Both the position numbers and the translations under genes were made by a program. From Episyrphus balteatus (Eukaryota > Arthropoda > Insecta > Diptera > Syrphidae): a DNA stretch of 64,000 nucleotides. The notes beneath the pieces were generated by a model that saw nothing but the letters and a program-made list of their open reading frames with translations, made no database searches and was not told the DNA's origin. The stretch lies in contig NC_079136.1 in assembly GCF_945859705.1 (NCBI RefSeq), positions 111,806,028 to 111,870,027 of the forward strand, read 5' to 3'. Positions 34,842 to 46,985 of this stretch are shown one piece after another; positions within the stretch are counted from its first letter, which is position 1, and each line of letters opens with the position of its first letter.

Positions 34842-36128
34842 AAAAATGGACCCTAAAAGTAATGATGCAGATTTGTTCGAAATGATCTCAGGATTCCAAA
34901 TTTTTTAAATTTCAAAATCGTACCTGATTCCTTTTTGAGTTACAGGCATTATACATATATATACATTTGACTTAGAATGGGAAAACAAAATTAAACAAAA
35001 AACAAAAGTACATTATAATGTCCTATACCTTTTTGAAAAGCTAAAATATACTCCTTGAATTTGATGTTCATTTGAAGTTGATTGAGCAAATAGTTTTTGA
35101 GAAATTTAATTTCAAAGTCAAAATTTAAAAAAAAAATAATTTTTTGTTTTAAGTTCATTTTTTTTAATTTGAATTACAAGGTACAAGCTTTTTTCAAAAT
35201 TGAAAGCTCAAGGTATTCAGTTCTTAGTCAAATCCTTAAAAAAAATGCAAAAAAACTATTCTAGTTTTTCAAAAATGGAAAAAAAAGATAAGCACTTTTT
35301 TTTTGTTCCTAGGAAAAATTTGTGTAATGGTTATTCAATCAACTGATTTGTTAGTTCTAATCACACTTAGCGTGACTCAGAGTATTTTAGGGTATTGAAT
35401 TTTTTTTTTAATTTTTATATTTTTTTTAAGTTATTTTTATTACGTTCTAAATATTTCAGGACTATTTTTGAAATGTAAGAGTTATAATGTTACGTATAAC
35501 GGAAAAACATCCCATATTACATAGAATAGATACATCTTTCCTTGAATCTCAAAAACTAAGATACTTTTAAACATGCGGTTTTTTTGTTTTTGACTTAAAA
35601 TCAATGAGAGCATTGATTTGTGTAAAAAAATTTTAACCTTTATTAAAAACAATTGAATAAAATAAACTTAAAGAAAAAACAATATTTTTTTCTAAAATGA
35701 TTACTATAAAATTAATGGCGTTTTCGATTGGCAGTCCGGAAGCGTCCGGAATCATTCTGAAAAATTTTTATTCACACAAAACTGTCAGTTTTGTACGAAT
35801 AAAACGCTTTCAGAATGATTTCGGACGCTTCCGGACTGCCAATCGAAAACGCCATAAATTTCTCAAAAACTATTTACTTAATGAACTTCAAATTGAAGGA
35901 GTATATTTTAGCTTTCCAAAAAGGTATAGGACATTATAGTGTGCATTTGTTTTTACTTTAATTTTTGTTTCCTATTCTAAGTCAAATGTGTGTATATATA
36001 TAATATGTATATATGTATAATGCCTGTAACTGAAAAAAGGGAACAGGTACGATTTTGAAATTTACAAATTTGGAATCCTGAGATCATTTCGAACAAATCT
36101 GCATTATTACTTTTGGGGTCCATTTTGT
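34842..36128. mobile_element. Foldback with ~285-bp arms
   Basis: The left arm (34842 to about 35130) and right arm (about 35840-36128) are complementary. Shared blocks are TGCAGATTTGTTCGAAATGA, CTCAGGATTCCAAATTT and GAAAGCTAAAATATACTCCT (each inverted at the right). The arms have diverged somewhat. A 139-bp MITE is inserted in the right arm. Confidence 0.75.
35716..35854. mobile_element. 139-bp Harbinger-like MITE, TGGCGTTTTCG ends
   Basis: TGGCGTTTTCGATTGGCAGT is mirrored by ACTGCCAATCGAAAACGCCA. The stem continues through CCGGAAGCGTCC and ATCATTCTGAAA. TAA flanks both sides (35713-35715 and 35855-35857). The uninterrupted left foldback arm shows the empty site. Confidence 0.85.
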
Positions 36129-36529
36129 CCATGAGTTTGAAAACAAAAGAAAATATCCTTGGGATCCGGAGGCTATGGAAAGAGCGATTGGGATAGTTAT
36201 GTAGGCGCAAATTTGGTGACTTTTTAAAAGCAAAAACTACGTTCATAAGATTATACAAAATTGAAAACTCCGATACTGGAAGTATATTTGAGAAAAAAAA
36301 AATATATCTGGTCCAAATTACCCACTACTTTTTATTTTTAACGTTTTTGAGTTTCTTCAATATTTATTTTTTGTAATTTTATAAATTGAATTGTTATTTG
36401 CGTTGTTAATTATTCATTAGAATAAACTATTGTTTTGTTTTAAATAAAAATAAATACCTATGGAATAACATTAAATTTATCAGTTTTACTAGCAAAGCTA
36501 TGACTGGTGGGGTGGTCCATATTCACCGA

Positions 36530-36665
36530 CCTTACTCTAACATTTGGGCCGAATCTTAACCATTCCTCCTATAAGACTCGTTTCAGGTACCTTATCATTT
36601 GCCTGCTTTGTAACTTTTGGTACAAAATAATGCCATAAATGCTCAATAGCATTAAAATTAGAAGA
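36530..36665 (-). pseudogene. Tc1/mariner-like transposase fragment
   Basis: The minus-strand frame reads SSNFNAIEHLWHYFVPKV. This fits the transposase catalytic motif S-P-D-L-N-P-I-E-x-x-W around the third acidic residue. The upstream frame is broken by several stops, so only this short piece is readable. Dead relic. Confidence 0.6.
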
Positions 36666-36669
36666 CTAG

Positions 36670-37240
36670 AGATATTAACCGTGGAAATGGCTCGGTTAGC
36701 CGGATTGTGGGAACACAATTTTATGGACATCTTCACACGAACAAACTGAAAACAAATGTAAAAAAAAAACGGTTAAACGGGCCATTTTGACGGTTCCCAG
36801 CTTCGTGTGCAATAGGCCTTATGATTCATAAAGCCAAAATATTAATATTAGTAATTGGGCACCGTGCAACGAATGAATGAATTTTACTTATTTTTACTGA
36901 AGAAATGCCTATTATAAAGTATTCCATTTTTTGTTCAATTCTTTAAAGAGTGTTTTTTATTATAAAATAAATAAAAATATATACAAAAAAAAAAACACTT
37001 AATAACCATACCAGTTTTAACAATGTTCTATGTATAAATAATTTTTCAGAATGAGTTAGTTAAGTGATCCAATCACATTTTACAACCATTCAAACAAAAA
37101 TATATAACTATTGTACATATTCAAACTGAAATCGATTTCAAATGAACTATAAATTCCGCAATAACAGCAAAAGCATTAGATACGCGAATAGTGCACTCAG
37201 TCTGATGCCTGCAAAAAAAAAAACATTCGATAGGAAGAAG
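36670..37240. other. Intron sequence, nothing recognised
   Basis: AT-rich; no frame or repeat supported. Confidence 0.4.
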
Positions 37241-37248
37241 TCAAGCAC

Positions 37249-38220
37249 CAGTGGCGTACGTTGAGTCGCCGGGGCCCCGGGGTAAGACTAAATTTTGGGG
37301 CCCCTTTGATATTTGGGGGCCCCTTAGTTAAAAAAAAAATTACGTATACGCCATACGTTTTTTTTTGTATGGCTTATTTATTTTTAGGTTTATTTTAATG
37401 TTTTAATATGTTCGTAATGCACTTTGCTATACTTACTTAAAATGTCTCTCATAAAAGTAGTTAACACTTGTACTAGGGGCCCCCAAAATTAAATATTTAG
37501 AGACCCCTAAAATAAAATTTTTTTAGCTAAGAATTGATAGTTCTTGGGGCCTCTGTTCTGAAGTAGTAAATACATATTTTATTCTCCATCATCAGACATA
37601 ATTTTTTTTATTTTGGGGCCTCTGATAAATTATTTTTAGAGCCTCAAAATTAAGTGCTTAGAGTCCCCTAAAATATAATATAATTTTTTTGGAGCCAAGA
37701 ATTAATAGGTAGGTATTGGGGCCTCTGTTCTGAAGTAATATTCGGAATGCCACCAATAACGTAATGTTTTTATTTTGGGCCCTGATGTATTTATGTTGGG
37801 GCCCCTGAATTTATATTTAATTTTCCATTTGATTGTTTTGAACCACTTTTGAGGATCCTCAAATAATATTTTATCGCTTTTTTGGGGCCCCTAATGTATT
37901 ATTTGTGGTGGCAAAGATTTTTCAAGTAATATTTTTTGGGGCCCTAAGATAAAATTATAATTTTTCTTTTAAAAAAGCAGTTTATTTTTTTTTGGGGCCC
38001 CTGGGGTAACCTTTTTTTAAAATCAATATACATACATATATTGTGTGGCTACCAATGCATTATACATTACACTGCATGACATAATTTGTCTCCCTGGTTA
38101 CTTCGTAACTCAATTTATGCTAACAGTTTCCTTCTCTGTATTGTCTCCAGTGGGGGCCCTGGGGTCGGTCGGGGGCCCCGGGGCACCGCCCCGCTTGCCC
38201 CAAGGGAGTGTACGCCCCTG
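37249..38220. mobile_element. hAT-like element, CAGTGGCGTACG...GTACGCCCCTG
   Basis: It is flanked by perfect 8-bp duplications TCAAGCAC (37241-37248 and 38221-38228). The interior is an irregular array in which TTTTGGGGCCCCT or GGGGCCTCTG recurs about a dozen times between AT-rich spacers. Subterminal GC blocks are CCGGGGCCCCGGGG and GGGGCCCCGGGGC. No transposase. The two frames at 38045-38271 are artefacts of the GC block. Confidence 0.92.
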
Positions 38221-38228
38221 TCAAGCAC

Positions 38229-40614
38229 CAAACATGTAGACATACCTACGAATCCAAATTTTCGGAATTAGATAAAGGATATTTTATAAGTTTAAGCAAA
38301 TTCAAAGTTCAAAATGCCAGAGGCAAATAGCCTCAAACAAAAATACTTTTAGTTTTGAATTTTCCAAACTCTCTTCAAGTATGTTCAATGTTCATTGTTC
38401 ATACATATATTTTCATGCAGATAACTATCCGTGTATAGGTATAGGGTAAAGCTATTCAACGAAACAATGAGCATTGCAAAAGTTTTCCTTGGAAAATCAA
38501 ATAAATATTCAAACTCATTGAACACACAAGTCTCTCTATAGGTAATGATCGTAAATAGCAAAATTACATCACCATTTTTGCACTTTTCAAAACTACCGTT
38601 TTCAACCTTCTATTTCAGTTATATATGATATCAACTTCGCCTCAATCCATAAATGGTAAAGTTCAACACATTAAACTTCAAGTTAAAATCCTTTTAAAAA
38701 CAAACCAAGGAAGAAGTTACTATTCCTTTCAAGTGGATGTTGTGACAAACAAAGCGGAAGAATGAACAACAAGGGGAGGATGTAGTAAAATTACAACAGC
38801 AACATTTATAACAAAAACAACAACAACATCAACTAGATCTTCAACTTCAAGTTGCATCCATACTCACAATATACACAGATAAGTGATATAAGTACATGAA
38901 TATGTGCGTGTGTGTGTGTTTGGTTGAAAAAGGAGAGGACCCCCTTGTTGAGAGTGTTTATGAGATGATTATACGTATGTGTGTCGACATGGATGATGTG
39001 TATCTAAGGAACCGGAAATCACATAAACTTTGTTGTCATAGTTGAAGTTGATGGGATATGACATAGTAACTGGAACTTATATAAATGACGGCAAGGATAA
39101 CATCACTACTCATAAAACTCAAACCCAGAAGGATGAAGTTTTCATTTTCTATATATTTCTCATAATATACTATATTCTCTTTCGTCCTTCTTCCTTTATA
39201 ATAAACACAAAAAAAAAAAATAATAACGAAAAACATACTAAACAAACATAAAAATCTTAATTATAGACTTGCTGTAAGATTTAATAGACAAAACTAATTG
39301 CTGCTGCTGGTACTGCTTGCTTGTCTCTGCCTCTGCATGTTTGCGCTTGTCTTTGCAAGGACACTCACTACTCTTCACAAATAATTATAACGGAAAAGAG
39401 TTTGTCATGATGACAGTTCATTTTGTGACACTTTTTGTGTAAAGAGGATAAAATCGAGGACACCAACAACAACATATCAAGAGGGAGAGCATGAAACGGG
39501 CCGATGCGATGATTAATTTTTAATTTGGCATTCAGTTCGATTGCTGGTAATTGATCTGGTGCTAAGGGCAGAGAACAATTCGGATGAAATTACAGGCTTG
39601 AAAAAAATTAAATACAGGAGTGGGTCTTTCGTACCTGTATAGAAATAGGTATCTACATTTTATTTTTAAATCAATACAACTTGGGAAAATTGTACAAAAG
39701 AAATTGTGTCTTTTAAAAATTTGTTGGAAGTAAATTTAAATGTTCTTTACAGAAAACGAAATTCCTTAATCGATTCGAAGTTTATACTCCTGTTTATGGG
39801 TTTTCAGAAAAAAAAAGTTCCCTATTAAAATGATCAGCTAGTAAACTGCTAAATATTTTGCAAATTTTTAACTAGTAATATGCTGACCTCTTAACAATGA
39901 CTTGTTTAAAATGTTGCGCCATTAATTTATACTTTAGCTCCTCCCTTTGGTTCCAATGCATTGGAAGTAAGTATAAAGAGGCTTTCGAGCTGCCTTTCCC
40001 TAATTTTACATTTTTGTTATCTCAAAACCTTTTAGTTTTTCTCTTTGGTAGGTTTTGTTTAAGAAATTTAATGAAATTTTTGGAGCTAGACAGACATATT
40101 TTTAATTCTTAAAGCAGAGGCTTACAAAAGATTGCCAGAGATAAAGAAAAGTTTGTTGTGTTTAACTGATAACTTTTTTGTTTAACTTATACATTTTTGA
40201 CACTTCAACCGTTTGTTCGTTGTTCTCGAATTTAAAAGATTTTCAAAATTGAAAAGATCAGGTAAGTATAAATAGCGGACAGTCCAAAAAAACAGCGTTA
40301 GCTTAACATTGTTTAGATAAAGGACAGACCAGATTACAATAAAGTAGACATTTTACAGACAGAAAAACACTATAGTAAGGGAACGTTGCAAGAAATGTTG
40401 CATATTTTATATACAGATAATACTTTATACAGGAGATCAGATTGTGAGGGACTTAGAAATATTTATAGTAAGTTTTTCCAAAGAAATATCTTAGATTAAA
40501 TGTTATCTCTTTTTTGAATAGAATTTTAGGTAAGATTCGATTTTGTATTTATAAAAAAATTTGAGTTTCTTGTCAAATAGAAATTATTAAACTTCATTAT
40601 TTTGAAATTTTGAT
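38229..40614. other. Intron sequence with a possible regulatory stretch (38700-39610)
   Basis: 38700-39610 is less AT-rich and free of detectable repeats. It includes CAACAACAACATCAAC, GTGTGTGTGTG and CTGCTGCTGGTACTGC. Such unique islands in large fly neural-gene introns often act as enhancers, but nothing here proves it. Confidence 0.25.
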
Positions 40615-40690
40615 AAAACGGGATTAGAACTCACGTGTCTAGAGAACGTTGAATTAGTAACACAACGCCTTATCCACTCGGCCACACCTC
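40615..40690 (-). pseudogene. tRNA-Ser-like relic or SINE head
   Basis: The minus strand starts GAGGTGTGGCCGAGTGGATA and continues AAGGCG. TGGCCGAGTGG (40684-40674) is a good A box of Ser/Leu type. GTGAGTTCTAATCCC (40634-40620) is a weak B box. Between them are an anticodon-like loop TTACTAA and a variable-arm-like TCTCTAGA. The acceptor stem does not close. It is likely a tRNA-derived SINE head or decayed tRNA-Ser. Confidence 0.5.
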
Positions 40691-42060
40691 AAAGTTCGCA
40701 CAGGTTGGCAGTTTTTTGTTTTCTTTTCTTTGGAATTCTGCTTTATCTATAAAAATTGACAATTTTAAAGTTCGAAGCTATTTGGAAGTTTTCAAAATCG
40801 ATCGAAATGTAGAACATGCAATTTCATTTCACGTGAAATTGAAAAGTGATTTCAATTCACTTTCTATTGAATTGCAGAACACGGACGAAAAACAAGCAAT
40901 TTTCCAAAAAGTTAGAAACCTTAGAGGATCAAATATATTTATAGGTCCATTTTCTTCACTCAAGACAACACGGTTTTGTAAACCCCGACTCAGATAGCCC
41001 GATTCAATCCTCAACCCGACTTTCCGTAGTCCAACTCACGACAACTCGACTCATTTTTTTATTGATTAGTGGTTGGAGTGTGTTTATTAGATTTTTGAGA
41101 AGAGTAAAGAGTAGAAAAAATAATGTGTGAGGACAATTTGGTTAGTTTTGCTGGTTTGGGTTTTTTTTAGTCAACTGGGAAAGAGAAAGTGTAAGCGATC
41201 TTTGGTAACCAAAAAGTTACAAGCCTACCTGGGTCGAGTTGCCTACCTGGACTTTGCCCTTTTAATTTTAAAGCAAGTTGTAAAACCCTAAGTATTATTT
41301 ATTTCATAATTAAAACTTCAAATTTTCATTTAATTGGCAATATTGAATTATAAACAATAATTGTGTGCTGCTATTTTAAAATAAAGGCCTAGTAAAATTG
41401 ATTTTCTATATTGCAAATTAAAGCTTTTGAACCAAACCATACTTTTCTAAAGGATTTTGTTAAATCAGAGTTGCTTTAGCCTGTCAAGTTTTTGAAGTAA
41501 AGGTGCCTATCAATGCCGAAAAGTCAACAACGCCCTTTTTGGATTCTTTTCACGTCGAATTAAATCACCACGAAACATTTCTTTTCAAATTAATAATGCA
41601 ATCGAAGTCAGTTTTTTATATCTATTGGAAATTGAGCCTTTTGAATATTTACCTGTTAAAAGCAATATTCAAAGGAATTCATACTTATTTCTAAATTATA
41701 GTAGCAAGTGGATTAAGTTGTAAAAACAAAAACATTTCGAAAAATATTCCTGCACTTTGGTTAAAAATATAAAAAGGATTTTCACCGGAGACTAGTTTTT
41801 GAGACGAAATATTTAATAGCGTGCCTCGTTTTTTAATTAGAACTTCATTCTTTTATTTAGACTTTGTTTGTATGAATTTTTCAAATTACTAACTTGTTAA
41901 ACAACACGACTTGAATGAGTTCATAAATTGATATCGTGTGAGCCGAATCAGCTCGACATTTTTATTGTTCACTTCGTCTTAAATGCCTCTATTCAAAAAA
42001 CAAAAGAATCATTGTTTTTTGGAATCATTTTTAAAAATATCAATGTGATAGAGTTTCACT
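40691..42060. other. Intron sequence, nothing recognised
   Basis: The stretch 40975-41060 repeats CCCGACT/ACTCGACT-like words. Otherwise unremarkable; no gene supported. Confidence 0.3.
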
Positions 42061-42069
42061 TATGGGGAC

Positions 42070-42210
42070 TTTTCACGAGTCGATTTTTGCCGTGCGGCGA
42101 AGCTTTTCGACTCGTGTGAACGTAAGTCGCAGGCGACTAAAGTGATAATCCCTATAGAAAACTCCTAGTCGAACGACATATCGTGCGGCTAAAATCGACT
42201 CGTGAAATCT
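42070..42210. mobile_element. Small MITE with TTCACGAGTCGATTTT ends
   Basis: TTCACGAGTCGATTTTTGCC at left is mirrored by GGCTAAAATCGACTCGTGAA at right. The interior has further related words (CTTTTCGACTCGTGTGAA, GTCGCAGGCGACT). Target duplication not resolved. Confidence 0.65.
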
Positions 42211-42685
42211 GTTCTGTAAAATCCAAGCAAATGTAAAATCTACCGCCTTGAGAATATGAAACAAAGCCAAAATCTATCCAATGAAAGCGTTGCTAATAAG
42301 ACCAATTGGATCTATCAAAGTCAAAAAAGTCCAAAGGTATAAATTTGGCCTTTTTTAACTTAAAAAACAAATTTTTTTCAATGGATTTTTAAAAAGCAAT
42401 TTCCGACTTTTACGCGATGGAAATTTAGATTTTTCACCCAACAATTTTTCCGCGTGCAAAATTAAATTGAAAAAAAAAGTGTTGCCAAAAGATATTTCGG
42501 CATTCATCGATTGCCAATAAAAATTGGTAAAAATAATTCTTTTTTTTTTGTAATTCAACGAAAATGTATAATCTTCGTAAATTTAAGGCACTTACATAGT
42601 TCAAATTCAATCTCAGAATTTATCAAGTACGAAACAGAACATGTAGTTTTTATTGAATCTTCTAGTGCTCTTTAATTAATTAATA
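42211..42685. other. Intron sequence, nothing recognised
   Basis: AT-rich; no feature supported. Confidence 0.4.
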
Positions 42686-42929
42686 GCTAAGTACAGGGGC
42701 GGACTGGCCCACCGGGCATTCTGGATTTTTCCCGGTAGGCCCTCGGGCAAGAAAACATTTCTGAATGGAATGAGGACACTTGAAATTCAATTTTTAAATT
42801 CACTCACGTCATGCTTTAAATCGGTTTCTGGCCTTTTTAGTCAGTATAAATCTATTGTGCCCCTTATGGATCTTTCGAGACATATAGAATTATGTTTGTG
42901 AGCCCCCTATGTATGTTTCGAGGCCCACA

Positions 42930-43450
42930 GAATTATGTTGCGGCATTTAAGTCAACGTAGGCCTCCTATGGATCTTAATGGGCCTACCGAATTCTGTTTG
43001 TGGGCCCCCTATGGATTTTCAAAGGGCCCCATATTGATATTTCGAGGCCCACAGAATCATGTTTATGGCGTTTAAGTCAATGAAGGCCTCCTATGGATCT
43101 TTAGGGGCCTACCTAATTCTGTTTGTGGGTCCCCTATGGATTTTCAGGGGGCCCCATATGGATCTTTCGAGGCCCACAGAATTATCTTTGTGGCCTTTAA
43201 GTCAATGAAGGCCTCCTATGGATCTTTAGAGGCCTACCGAATTCTGTTTGTGGGCCCCCTATGGATTTTCAGGGGGCCCCATATGGATCTTTCGAGGCCC
43301 ACAGAATCATGTTTATGGAAGGCCTCCTATGGATCTTTCGAGGCCCACAGAATTATCTTTATGGCCTTTCAGTCAATGAAGGCCTCCTATGGATCTTTGG
43401 AGGCCTACCGAATTCTGTTTGGGGGCCCTATATGAATCTTTCGAGGCAAA
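42930..43450. repeat. 125-bp tandem array, about four units
   Basis: ATTCTGTTTGTGGG occurs at 42991, 43116 and 43241 (125-bp steps) and again near 43412 after a partial unit. Units are rich in GGGCCCCCTATGGAT, GGCCTCCTATGGATCTTT and CGAGGCCCACAGAAT. The frames MDFQGAPYGSFEAHR are reading through the array. Confidence 0.85.
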
Positions 43451-43964
43451 AAACAAAAAACAACAAAAACCTTATCTGTATAGATTTTTGAAAAATCCAG
43501 ACAATTATCCAGATTTTACATTCTCTCGATAAAAACAGTGGTGCCAAGGTACTTTATTTGTTGTGTTAAGCCTGAACTACATCAAAACACAAAGTCAAAA
43601 AAGTACAAAAAAGTAAACACGATGTTTTTCTTCTTCCCCCTAGTAGCTTGTTTGTATATCTCTCTTTCATTTTAAAAAAGTATTCGGTTCAAAAAGCTTG
43701 AACAAGACCAAGCTTTCGATTTTCACAAAGGTTTAAAAACAAATACACTGAAACAATATTTTATATCCTTTCCGTAAGGTAGCTCTTCGATCACATAGTT
43801 CCTGTCATTTTCCGAAAAAAAAGCTCTTTTGACAAACAATTGAAATTTCAAATACATTCGATTCCCTATAAGTCGTACTGTATCACTAACGATTCTCGAG
43901 CTACTTGTATTGTTTCAACCGTCCTTTGCTTCAACAGTACCTAATCTCCCCTAATTAGAGATTA

Positions 43965-44297
43965 AGGTGACAAAATATGAAATAAAAGTAACAAATTGAG
44001 TTTTTAAAAAATATTGAACTCTTAATTGATTTGCAGCAAAAAATATTTTGATTTATTAATTATTTCTTACTATTAAGAAATGTTCTAGTGAAAGAATTGT
44101 AAAAAACAAAAATCTATTATGAGCGGAGAGAGCAAAATACAGTTGCAAAGTTGGGACTTTTCGAAATTTCGCAAAAACTGCATTAAATCGAAAACCGTAA
44201 GAATTTGAGATGAACAAGTTACCAAGTTCTGAGAGTCCTAAAGATAGCCTATCAGCATATTTCGTTTGATCCATTACTTTTGGGAAACCCTGTGTAT
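43965..44297. mobile_element. TACAGGGTGTCCC-family element, right half only
   Basis: It follows the right arm of 22343-23423 in order: AATTGAGTTTTTA, TGATTTGCAGCAAAA, TATGAGCGGAGAGAGC, GATGAACAAGTTACCA, TTTCGTTTGATCCATTACTT. It ends GGGAAACCCTGTGTATA. The left half is missing. Nested in the hAT-like element. Confidence 0.8.
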
Positions 44298-44904
44298 ACA
44301 AAATATTTAACAAATTTTTAGCATACACGAGTTGTGGTATAATTACGGTGACCATATTTCTGGGAGCAAAACCCGGGACAAAAAACATTATAAAATCGTA
44401 AATAGTTGCTTAGAATATCAAAGCTTTTTATGTACCTGATAACTCACAAAAATATTTTTAATTTAATTTTATAAGAATTTTAATATCAATTTAAAAAATG
44501 ATATAAAATTTAATTAATTTATCGAAGTACCTAATTTACCGGTTCAGTAAAAGGTACTGTTAGTAACTGTTAAAAATATTATTTTTTTTTTGTGAAAATC
44601 GTGAAGTGTTGTTTTTTAACATTATCATTTTATTTTAAAAGATTTTGAAATTGTGAAATCTTAAACTTTAATTTAACTTTTAACTTGTAATTAAAAGTTT
44701 TGAAATTTTAAAGGGTTCATTATTCAAAAAACTTTTCCTTGTGAAGCTTTAACATGACAAACAAAAGCACTGGATAAATTCACGAAAACTTTTAAAAACA
44801 AATGCTTTTATTTGAAAAAATAAATGATTTTTAGCATTTACATTTTCCAAACTTGGTCAATTAATTAAAAGTAGGTACAATTAATAATAATCATTTTTAT
44901 CAAA

Positions 44905-45145
44905 AAAACAAAACCGACTTCCATGTTTCAAAACGGGGTTTTATGGTTTTTCTAATAGTTCCTATGGCTTAAACTGAACGAAATTGAAATGGGACCACAT
45001 TGCAGCCACTTTCCAATACAAAAAGAATTATCAAAATTGATTCACTCTGTCCAAAGTTATGCGGTAACAAACATAAAAAAAAAAAAAAAAAAAAATACAG
45101 ACGAATTGAATACCTCCTCCTTTTTGGAAGTCGGTAAAAAAGGAC
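44905..45145. repeat. Insect repeat with inverted ACCGACTTCC blocks
   Basis: AACCGACTTCCATGTTTC at left and TTTTTGGAAGTCGGTAAAA at right are inverted. Between them is a long A run (about 45075-45096). The text resembles a repeat that is common across insect genomes, which is recalled rather than checked. Confidence 0.4.
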
Positions 45146-45565
45146 TATCACCGACTAATTTCTATAAGTCGGTTAATGTGGTTGCAGTCCTCGTAAAATG
45201 CTACATGTTCCGAAAAAATAGATAAAACGTCCTTAACAATTATTCCTGACAGACCAACCCCTTATATTTTCGAAAAAGAAGATGCAATAAAGACGAGATC
45301 GTTAATAAAACATCAAGCTCTTCAAATGTCTCTGTAAAAAATATTTCTAATATTTTTTATTTATATTAAGAACACACATACATTTTGAAAAAAAGAGCTT
45401 GTTTCTAATTATTTTTCGACCACTGTATATAAAAAAACAATTTCTGCATATCAACTTTTATTTTTAAATATTTCGAGTAAGTTAATAATTATGTAAGTAT
45501 TTTGTGGCCCTTTTCCTAAAAGTCCCGGAAGGCCCTTTGACTCCCAGTCCGCCCCTGGCTAAGTA

Positions 45566-46740
45566 TCGAAAATTAAATTAAGTGCTTCCCAACTTTAAAA
45601 AAAGAATTATTTTTAAACAAATTATCAGTGCAGTAGAAAGAAAATGAATCAAATTATAATTATGAGTACAAAATCAGGTTTTGTATAGTATTAAGATGCT
45701 AATTAAGTGCTCTAAAAATTTTAAAAAAAAATTTTTTTTTAATTTTTTAAGAAAAAACGAAATTCAAGATGGATTTGTATGGAAAATGAGTAGGTACTTT
45801 TCTTTTTTAGGAAAATATCAGAAAATGTGTTATATACTTAAATCAAATAAGTTGAGCACTTATGTCGTTTTCAATTGACGAATCTCAGAATGAGAATTGT
45901 GAATCTGACAGCTGAAAGGGGGGGGTGAAGAGGGGAAATAGTGGAAAAATCTCAGATTTCATGATCTATTTGCGTCTTGAGATTCAAAAAAATGACAAAA
46001 AAATGAATCTGAGAATCAGAAATCTGGATCTGGATTTTTATCAAGATTCACGCATACAAACCCACGCACTTTCACACACACTCCTCTGTTTGACATCTGT
46101 CTGAACATTTGTTCTTGTTTTATTTTTTTTTATACGCTCAGATTTCGTACACAATTACAAAACTAGATTTCATATTCTATTTGCAGTGGAAAATCTGAGA
46201 ATTTTACACAATAAAAAAAGACATTCATTTCATAATTTTACAAACCAAGAAAAATATTTTAGCGACGTAAATAAAAAAAAAATTGAATTTGAATTTTTTT
46301 TTAATTCGTAAAGCACTTAATAAGCTCCTAAGTATTATACCAAACCCACATTAATTTTTCCCAAAAATAATGAAGCACTCAATTTTATTTTGAGGTACTT
46401 AACCAGCACTTGAAGATTTATAATAACAAGACTCATATTTCGCTCAATTTGGTCAGCTTACTTGGGGACATAGTTCCGCGACGTTTTTTCTCCCCAGATT
46501 CGAATTCAGTGCAGAAAAGTAAGTTTTTGTTTTTTTTTTTTTCTAAAAATAATGCTGACCTTTGGATTGGGTCCATAAGACTTAATGATTTTCAAAGCAA
46601 ATTAGACAGTTTGACAAAAAAAAAGTTTATTGTTCAGGGGACCTAACACATTTTGTTGGACAAAACAATATAATAAATTTTTTAGTTCTTTAAATACAAT
46701 GCCAAATTCCAGGCATTTATTTAAAAATAGATAAACTACT
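45566..46740. other. Intron sequence with a weak inverted pair
   Basis: GTATTAAGATGCTAATTAAG (45690) and CTTAATAAGCTCCTAAGTAT (46316) are loosely complementary, perhaps the ends of an old ~650-bp element. The middle repeats ATCTGAGA/GAATCT words. No gene. Confidence 0.3.
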
Positions 46741-46742
46741 TG

Positions 46743-46985
46743 CAGTCGTCAAATTAAGCGAAAAGAATGATAGATCTCGGAATGAGTGCTAAATGGCTTA
46801 AAGTTTGCTGAATGTCTTTGTTAGACATTTTATAATTTACCTCAAAAGTCTAGAAAAATGTATTGTATCCGCTCAGATTTTTACATACTTTTGAGGTAAG
46901 TTATAAAATATCAAAACAAAAGCATTTACAAAACAAACTTTTGGCCTATTAACATTCATTCAGAGACAGACTCTTTATTTGGCTG
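46743..46985. mobile_element. 243-bp short relative of the 1412-2919 foldback
   Basis: TCTCGGAATGAGTGCTAA, ACCTCAAAAGTCTAGAAAAA and a mirrored TTTTTACATACTTTTGAGGT match the arms of 1412-2919. Outer ends CAGTCGTCAAATTAAG and CTTTATTTGGCTG are inverted. It is a deletion derivative of the same family. Confidence 0.7.

Larger units (their letters stand above)
42694..45557. mobile_element. hAT-like element, CAGGGGCGGACTGG...CCAGTCCGCCCCTG
   Basis: It is flanked by perfect 8-bp duplications GCTAAGTA (42686-42693 and 45558-45565). The ends are complementary (CAGGGGCGGACTGG / CAGTCCGCCCCTG). The interior holds a 125-bp tandem array, a half copy of the TACAGGGTGTCCC element and another insect repeat with inverted ACCGACTTCC. 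No transposase. Confidence 0.92.

Noticed and set aside
40716..40997. 93-codon frame next to the tRNA-like relic
   Set aside because: No recognisable motif and the opposite strand is equally open; likely chance.
43136..43491. Frames encoding MDFQGAPYGSFEAHR repeats
   Set aside because: Read-through of the 125-bp tandem array inside a hAT-like element; no start context or homology.
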